A DNA stretch of 64,000 nt from Phenylobacterium sp. (GTDB lineage: Bacteria; Pseudomonadota; Alphaproteobacteria; Caulobacterales; Caulobacteraceae), in contig NZ_JAUYAF010000070.1 of NCBI RefSeq assembly GCF_030693625.1, positions 1-64,000 of the forward strand, given 5' to 3'. The notes below the pieces were generated by a model. The model saw only the letters and a list, made by a program, of their open reading frames with translations, did not search any database and was not told where the DNA came from. Shown piece by piece: positions 59,634 through 64,000 of this stretch. A program made the position numbers and the translations under genes. The stretch's first letter is position 1; every line of letters begins with the position of its first letter.

Positions 59634-62531
59634 TCAAGTTTGCACAATGATGTCGTAGGCATGCCGCGCGGCGGCGCGGGCGCGGGCGAGCTTGGCGCGC
59701 AGGCCCTTGAAGTCCTTGACGCCTCCGGCCCGGGCCAGCAGGGCCTTGAAAGCCTTAGGTTCCTCGCCGGGGTCCTCGCCGTCGGGCAGGGCCACCTTCA
59801 GGAGCTGGGTCAGGTTCTGCTGCAGCCGCCAGGCCTCCTGCAGGTCGGCGAGGGGACCCTTCTGCGCCAAGCCGGCCGCCAGGACCAGGCCCAGGGCCTC
59901 GGCGGTATTGGGCGCGAGGGGGCCACCGGCCGGGGCGTGCACCAGCTGCAGGAACTGGGCGGCGAACTCGATGTCCACCAGCCCGCCGGGCGAGAGTTTC
60001 AGGTCCCAGTCGCCCTTCGGCGGCCGCTCCTGTTCCAGCAGCTGGCGCATCTCGCGGACCTCGGCGGCGGTCTTGCCGGCCTCACGAGGGCGCCGCAACG
60101 CCGTGTCGATGGCCTGGGTCGCGGCCTGGGCGAACTCCGCCGAACTTGCCCAGACCACCCGGGCGCGGGTCAGGGCCAGCAGCTCCCAGGTCTCGGCCTC
60201 GCGGTCGTAATAGTCCTCGAAGGCGGCGAAGCTCACCGCCACCGGCCCCTTGGTGCCGGAGGGGCGCAGCTGCATGTCCACCTCGTAGAGCTCCCCTTCC
60301 CCGGTGGGCGTCGAGAGAGCGGCGATCAGGCGCTGGGTGAAGCGGCCGTAGAAGAGGTCGGCGCTCCACTCCTTCACCGACGAGACGGCGGCCGGTTCGT
60401 CGGCGCGGTAGACGGTCATCAGGTCGAGGTCCGAGCCGGCGCTCATCTCCCTCGACCCGCACTTGCCCAGGGCCACGACGGCGACCTGGCCGGGGAAGGT
60501 CCCGCCCAGGCGTTCGGCCTCGGTCAGGGACACCGGCGCCAGGGTGTCGATGCAGAGGTCGGCGAGGTCGGCGAAGGCGTGGCCGGCGATCTCGGCGGTG
60601 GCCGAGCCGCTCATCACCTGGACGCCTATGCGGAAGGCCTGCTCGCGATGCACCCGGCGCACAGCGTCCATGGCGCCTTCGAAGCCGTCGGACTGTGACA
60701 CGGCCGCTGCCATGACCCGGCGGTCCTCCTCGATGGCGATGTCGGAGAAGAAGTCGCCGTCCAGCATGGCGTCCAGGGCGGCGGGCCGCCGCGCCAGGGT
60801 GCTGGCCAGGCGCGGCGCGTAGGCCATCACCTGGACGATCAGCTCGAACAGCTGCGGCTGGGCCAGAAACAGGGACTGCAGCTGCACGCCGGACGACAGC
60901 TTGCCGAAGAAGTCGCTGAAGCGTTGGAAGGCGATGTCCGGCGCGCCGGTGGCGTTGGCCGCTTCAAGCAGGCGCGGGGCCAGGCGGGTGAAGAGCTCCC
61001 GGCCCCGCTCCGTGCGGGTCGCCGAGATGTGGCCGTGATGCCAGCCGCGGATGGTCTGGGACACCTTGGCCGGCTGCGAGAACCCCATGCGGGCAAGGGT
61101 TGCGAGGGTTTCCGGATCGTCGTCGACCCCGGTGAAGATCAGGCTGCCGAACCGGGACGACAGCTGCTCCTCGTCGGGGAAGAGCTCGCCATAGCGGCGG
61201 TTGACGGCCTTCAGCGTCTTCTCGATGTCGGTGTCGAAGGCCTTGAGCTTGGCGAACCCGGCCAGGGCCGCGACCCGGCCGCGCTCGATATCGGAGTCGG
61301 GAAGCTTGTGGGTCTGCTCGTCGGCCAGCATCTGGATGCGGTGTTCGATGGCCCGCAGCACGCCATAGGCCTCTGTCATCTCCTGGGCGGCCTTGGGAGC
61401 GACATGGCCGGCGGCGTGGAGGGCGGCCAGGGCGTCCAGGGTGCGGGGCGAGCGCAGGTCGGGGTGGCGGCCGCCCAGGATCAGCTGCTGGGTCTGGACG
61501 TAGAACTCGATCTCGCGGATGCCGCCGCGCCCCAGCTTAAGGTCCATCCCCTTGGCCTGCAGGCGGTCGTCGACCTTGTGGACATGGATCTGGCGCTTGA
61601 TCGAGTGGATGTCGGCGATGGCCGCGAAGTCGAGGTTCTTGCGCCAGATGAAGGGGGTCAGCTCCTGGAGGAAGGCCTCGCCTCGCGGCGTGTCGCCGGC
61701 GCAGGCGCGGGCCTTGATGAAGGCTGCCCGCTCCCAGTTCTGGCCGACGCTTTCGTAGTAGTCCATGGCCGCGGCGACCGGCACGGCCAGGGGCGTCGAG
61801 GAGGGGTCGGGGCGCAGGCGCAGGTCGGTTCGGAAGACGTAGCCGTCGCCGGTCTTGTCCTGCATCAGCTCGGACAGCTTGTTGGTCAGACGGACCGCGA
61901 AGCCTTGGGATTCAACGCCTTCGACCAGGGGCAGGGCCTCGGGCTCGTAGAAGACCGAGATGTCTATGTCACTGGAATAGTTGAGTTCGTAGGCGCCGTG
62001 CTTGCCCATGGCGATGCAGAAATAGCCAGGGACCGGACCCGCAGCCCCCTCCCCCACGGCGATCTGCCGGCCGGCCTCGACCTCGCTGCGGGCGGCGACG
62101 GTCAGGGCCGTGGTCAGGGCCGCGTCGGCGAAGCGGGCCAGGGCGCCGGTGACCGCGTCCAGGTCCCAGACCCCGCCCAGATCGGCCAGGGCGATGAGCA
62201 GGTGGGCCTCGGCCTTGAGCTTGCGCAGGCCTACCTTGGCGGCCTCGTAGCTGACATCGGCGAGGGCGGCGGTGCGGGCCAGCAGGTCGTCGAACCGGAC
62301 GTCGGGGTCAGCCTGCAGCAGGTCGCGCAGGCGCGGCAGGTCGCGGCGGGCCAGGCTGGTGAGGTAGGGGGACGCGCCGAAGACCGGCGCCAGGGCGGGC
62401 CAGGCCCGTTCCAGGAGGTCGGTCCAGCCGCCCTCCTCGGCCGCGGCGCGGACAACGCTGTGGGCGCGCTCGGCGGCCTTGGGGTCGGCCACGGGGCCGC
62501 AGGGCTTGAGGCCATCGATCAGGCGAGTCAT
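59634..62531 (-). CDS. glnE: Bifunctional glutamine synthetase adenylyltransferase/adenylyl-removase
   Basis: This 965-residue protein has the two nucleotidyltransferase halves of GlnE. The N-terminal adenylyl-removase site is MGKHGAYELNYSSDIDISVF with its DxD, and the C-terminal adenylyltransferase site LGKCGSREMSAGSDLDLMTV. Each is followed by a GlnD PII-uridylyltransferase-like helical domain (RGGIREIEFYVQTQQLILGG and SPGGLVDIEFAAQFLQLVHA). It adds or removes AMP on glutamine synthetase in response to PII and glutamine. ATG 62531 is chosen (MTRLIDGLKP); GTG 62552 would add seven residues. Confidence 0.96.
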   Translation of the reverse strand: MTRLIDGLKPCGPVADPKAAERAHSVVRAAAEEGGWTDLLERAWPALAPVFGASPYLTSLARRDLPRLRDLLQADPDVRFDDLLARTAALADVSYEAAKVGLRKLKAEAHLLIALADLGGVWDLDAVTGALARFADAALTTALTVAARSEVEAGRQIAVGEGAAGPVPGYFCIAMGKHGAYELNYSSDIDISVFYEPEALPLVEGVESQGFAVRLTNKLSELMQDKTGDGYVFRTDLRLRPDPSSTPLAVPVAAAMDYYESVGQNWERAAFIKARACAGDTPRGEAFLQELTPFIWRKNLDFAAIADIHSIKRQIHVHKVDDRLQAKGMDLKLGRGGIREIEFYVQTQQLILGGRHPDLRSPRTLDALAALHAAGHVAPKAAQEMTEAYGVLRAIEHRIQMLADEQTHKLPDSDIERGRVAALAGFAKLKAFDTDIEKTLKAVNRRYGELFPDEEQLSSRFGSLIFTGVDDDPETLATLARMGFSQPAKVSQTIRGWHHGHISATRTERGRELFTRLAPRLLEAANATGAPDIAFQRFSDFFGKLSSGVQLQSLFLAQPQLFELIVQVMAYAPRLASTLARRPAALDAMLDGDFFSDIAIEEDRRVMAAAVSQSDGFEGAMDAVRRVHREQAFRIGVQVMSGSATAEIAGHAFADLADLCIDTLAPVSLTEAERLGGTFPGQVAVVALGKCGSREMSAGSDLDLMTVYRADEPAAVSSVKEWSADLFYGRFTQRLIAALSTPTGEGELYEVDMQLRPSGTKGPVAVSFAAFEDYYDREAETWELLALTRARVVWASSAEFAQAATQAIDTALRRPREAGKTAAEVREMRQLLEQERPPKGDWDLKLSPGGLVDIEFAAQFLQLVHAPAGGPLAPNTAEALGLVLAAGLAQKGPLADLQEAWRLQQNLTQLLKVALPDGEDPGEEPKAFKALLARAGGVKDFKGLRAKLARARAAARHAYDIIVQT

Positions 62532-62758
62532 CCGCACATTGTCGGCGGCCACGGATGGAAGACAAGGCTGTTTAAATGCCGGTCAGCCAGCCACCAGGTC
62601 TTGGGGCGCAAGGGATTGCGGCGGGCGTGGCGCGCCTGCGAAGGCCGACAAGTGACCGTCGGGGTCCCGCCAAGTGTTGATCCTCAAGCCTGCGTCAGCC
62701 CCTCCCCCGCCGCGCGCGGTGGGCTATACCAGGGTCAGAGCCGCGAGGAAGATAGCCA

Positions 62759-63433
62759 GTGACCCCCGTCCCCATCGTCTGCTTCACCGACGTCCTGTGC
62801 GTCTGGGCCTATATCGCCGAGCTGCGGCTCGACGCGCTGCGGCGGACCTTCGGCGACCGGGTGCGGATCGAGTACCGCTTCTGCCCGGTGTTCGGCGACA
62901 CCGCCCGCAAGATCCCCGCCGCCTGGGGCGACAAGGGCGGCTATGAGGGTTTCAACGCCCACCTGCGTCAGTCGGCCGCCGCCTTCCCCGAGATCGAGCT
63001 GAACCCGGCCGTCTGGCTGACCGTGCGACCGGCCTCCTCCTGGGGGGCCCACCTGTTCCTCAAGGCGGTGCAGCTGGACGAGGCGGCCGGCGGCGGCCCG
63101 CCGGGCGCGGCCGAGACCGCGGTGCGCGGCCTGCGCCACGCCTTCTTCGCCGAGGCCCGCGACATCGCCACCTGGGAGGTCCAGCGCGATGTCGGCGCCC
63201 GGGCCGGCGCCGACATCGCCCGCGTCGAGGCCCTGATCGCCGACGGCCGCGCCTTCGCCGCCCTGGCGTCGGATCACCAGGACGCCGAGGCTCTGCGCCT
63301 CCAGGGCAGCCCCAGCTTCGTGCTCAACGAGGGCCGCCAGAAACTCTACGGCAATGTCGGCTTCCGCATCCTGGAGGCCAATGTCCAGGAACTGCTGCAC
63401 GAGCCCCAAGCCGACCAGGCCAGCTGGTGCTAG
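62759..63433 (+). CDS. DsbA-fold oxidoreductase-like protein
   Basis: This 224-residue protein starts at GTG 62759 with no signal peptide, so it is cytoplasmic. The first strand VPIVCFTDVLCVWAYIAELR carries CVWA where DsbA and FrnE proteins have CxxC; only the first Cys remains. The inserted helical domain (RDIATWEVQRDVGARAGADI) and C-terminal thioredoxin part (LRLQGSPSFVLNEGRQKLYG with the cis-Pro in SPSF) fit the FrnE/HCCA-isomerase-like DsbA subgroup. With one Cys it may act as a glutathione-dependent isomerase or transferase. Confidence 0.85.
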   Translation: MTPVPIVCFTDVLCVWAYIAELRLDALRRTFGDRVRIEYRFCPVFGDTARKIPAAWGDKGGYEGFNAHLRQSAAAFPEIELNPAVWLTVRPASSWGAHLFLKAVQLDEAAGGGPPGAAETAVRGLRHAFFAEARDIATWEVQRDVGARAGADIARVEALIADGRAFAALASDHQDAEALRLQGSPSFVLNEGRQKLYGNVGFRILEANVQELLHEPQADQASWC

Positions 63434-63437
63434 GGCC

Positions 63438-63848
63438 TCACGAGGCCCCGGATAACCAGTCTTCGCAGCGGAGACCCTCGACGCGCCCGAACTCCCGCAG
63501 ATTACCCGTCACGACCACAAGGCCCCGGCTGCGCGCGTGACCGGCGATCATCAGGTCGTAGCCGCCGATCGGCAGGCCCCGTCGTTCCAGGACCGCGCGG
63601 ATATCGGCGGAGTGGTCGGCCGCCGCGCTGTCGTAGGCGATGACCTCCAGACGGGCGGCGAACGCCTCCACGCCCTGGCGATTGTGCGCCGGCCTGGCCG
63701 ACTTCGCCGCCCCGTGCAGAAGTTCCATGAGCACGACCGTCGAGATGCAGAGGCCGTCGGCTTCAAGGTTGAAGCGTTCGCGCACTGATTGCGGCCGATC
63801 CCTGAGCACCCGGATGCACAGGTTGGTGTCGAGCATGTAGCGGAGCAT
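63438..63848 (-). CDS. PIN-domain toxin, VapC family
   Basis: This 136-residue protein begins LRYMLDTNLCIRVLRDRPQS with the first PIN Asp. Then come ISTVVLMELLHGAAKS with the Glu, DHSADIRAVLERRGLPIGGY, DLMIAGHARSRGLVVVTGNL with the next Asp, and REFGRVEGLRCEDW. All four acidic Mg2+ ligands of a VapC ribonuclease are present. Its ATG overlaps the TGA of the upstream antitoxin frame at 63848-63850, the usual VapBC arrangement. Confidence 0.93.
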   Translation of the reverse strand: MLRYMLDTNLCIRVLRDRPQSVRERFNLEADGLCISTVVLMELLHGAAKSARPAHNRQGVEAFAARLEVIAYDSAAADHSADIRAVLERRGLPIGGYDLMIAGHARSRGLVVVTGNLREFGRVEGLRCEDWLSGAS

Positions 63849-64000
63849 CAGAGCGCTTCGCGGACCTGGGCGGCCGGCTGATCGCGCGCGCCCAGATCGA
63901 GTCCGGCCGCGTCGAAGAAGTCGTCCCACAGGGAGTCGGCCGGCACGATCACGCGCCGGTTTCCGTCACGCAGAACGACGACGGCGCGCACGTCCTCCGG
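63848..64000 (-). CDS. VapB-type antitoxin (partial, cut by the window edge)
   Basis: The last 50 codons of a gene whose start is beyond position 64000, ending TGA at 63848 and overlapping the toxin start by 3 bp. The residues include RAVVVLRDGNRRVIVPADSL, WDDFFDAAGLDLGARDQP. The strand pattern and W-DDFF tail match AbrB/MazE-fold VapB antitoxins, whose C-terminus wraps the toxin. VapB would bind its own promoter and VapC. Confidence 0.8.
   Translation of the reverse strand, partial: PEDVRAVVVLRDGNRRVIVPADSLWDDFFDAAGLDLGARDQPAAQVREAL

Noticed and set aside
60924..62762. 612-codon open frame opposite glnE
   Set aside because: Antisense to a clear GlnE and made of Gly/Asp/His/Leu-rich low-complexity sequence.

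Overview
The window is GC-rich, tightly packed chromosomal DNA from an alphaproteobacterium, almost certainly of the order Caulobacterales (Phenylobacterium/Caulobacter-like). The main reasons are a full-length PleC-type histidine kinase (843 residues, phospho-accepting His at residue 611), a cluster of CcrM-type GANTC sites in front of it, a GAF-PAS-HWE kinase, several EcfG/SigT-type promoters (GGAAC-N16/17-CGTT), a split MetH, and many GTG/TTG starts. The evidence is reading of translations and motifs only; no database search was possible. I see no rRNA, tRNA or CRISPR array.

Layout. 0-0.2 kb: the 3' end of an IS110-family transposase abutting a palindromic repeat. 0.2-8.2 kb: small enzymes, lipoproteins, and a convergent receiver/HWE-kinase pair probably belonging to the general stress response. 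8.3-10.8 kb: a YhhN membrane protein, a TauD-like dioxygenase and a lone terminase-small-subunit-like protein. 11.0-12.3 kb: a RES-Xre toxin-antitoxin pair whose antitoxin has an unusual N-terminal domain. 12.4-19.1 kb: an M24 peptidase and a methionine-cycle operon (SahR-like regulator, MetF, MetH N-part, MetH C-part) with a 20-bp palindromic operator at its promoter. 19.1-24.2 kb: a frameshifted VOC gene, a 2-hydroxyacid dehydrogenase, an omega-aminotransferase, an aldo/keto reductase and a secernin-type peptidase. 24.2-31.2 kb: a methyltransferase, HAD phosphatase, stress proteins, OsmC, an MFS exporter, GreA and an IS5-type remnant. 31.2-40.9 kb: a porin, a chemoreceptor, a cytochrome P450, an Lrp regulator with a divergent saccharopine-dehydrogenase-like enzyme, a DODA dioxygenase, EttA and CsbD. 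41-48 kb: an amidase remnant, a beta-helix/Sel1 operon divergent from a VWA protein, and a glycosyltransferase. 47.8-51.6 kb: a paired acyl-CoA dehydrogenase operon and an OmpW/AlkL-like porin. 51.8-62.5 kb: PepN, a receiver protein, PleC, an EF-hand/ECF-sigma/anti-sigma/Spy-like operon, and GlnE. 62.8-64 kb: a DsbA-like protein and a VapBC pair cut by the window edge.

The clearest functional groups are: (i) a probable general-stress regulon (HWE kinase, receiver, CsbD, YflT-like protein, Ala-rich lipoprotein) linked by EcfG-type promoters; (ii) the SahR-MetF-MetH methionine/SAH recycling operon; (iii) a cell-cycle block around pleC; (iv) two toxin-antitoxin loci. The most unusual items are the chimeric RES-partner antitoxin, the EF-hand-led ECF sigma operon, the SahR operator overlapping a leaderless start, and a palindromic-repeat landscape into which the IS110 element appears to have inserted.
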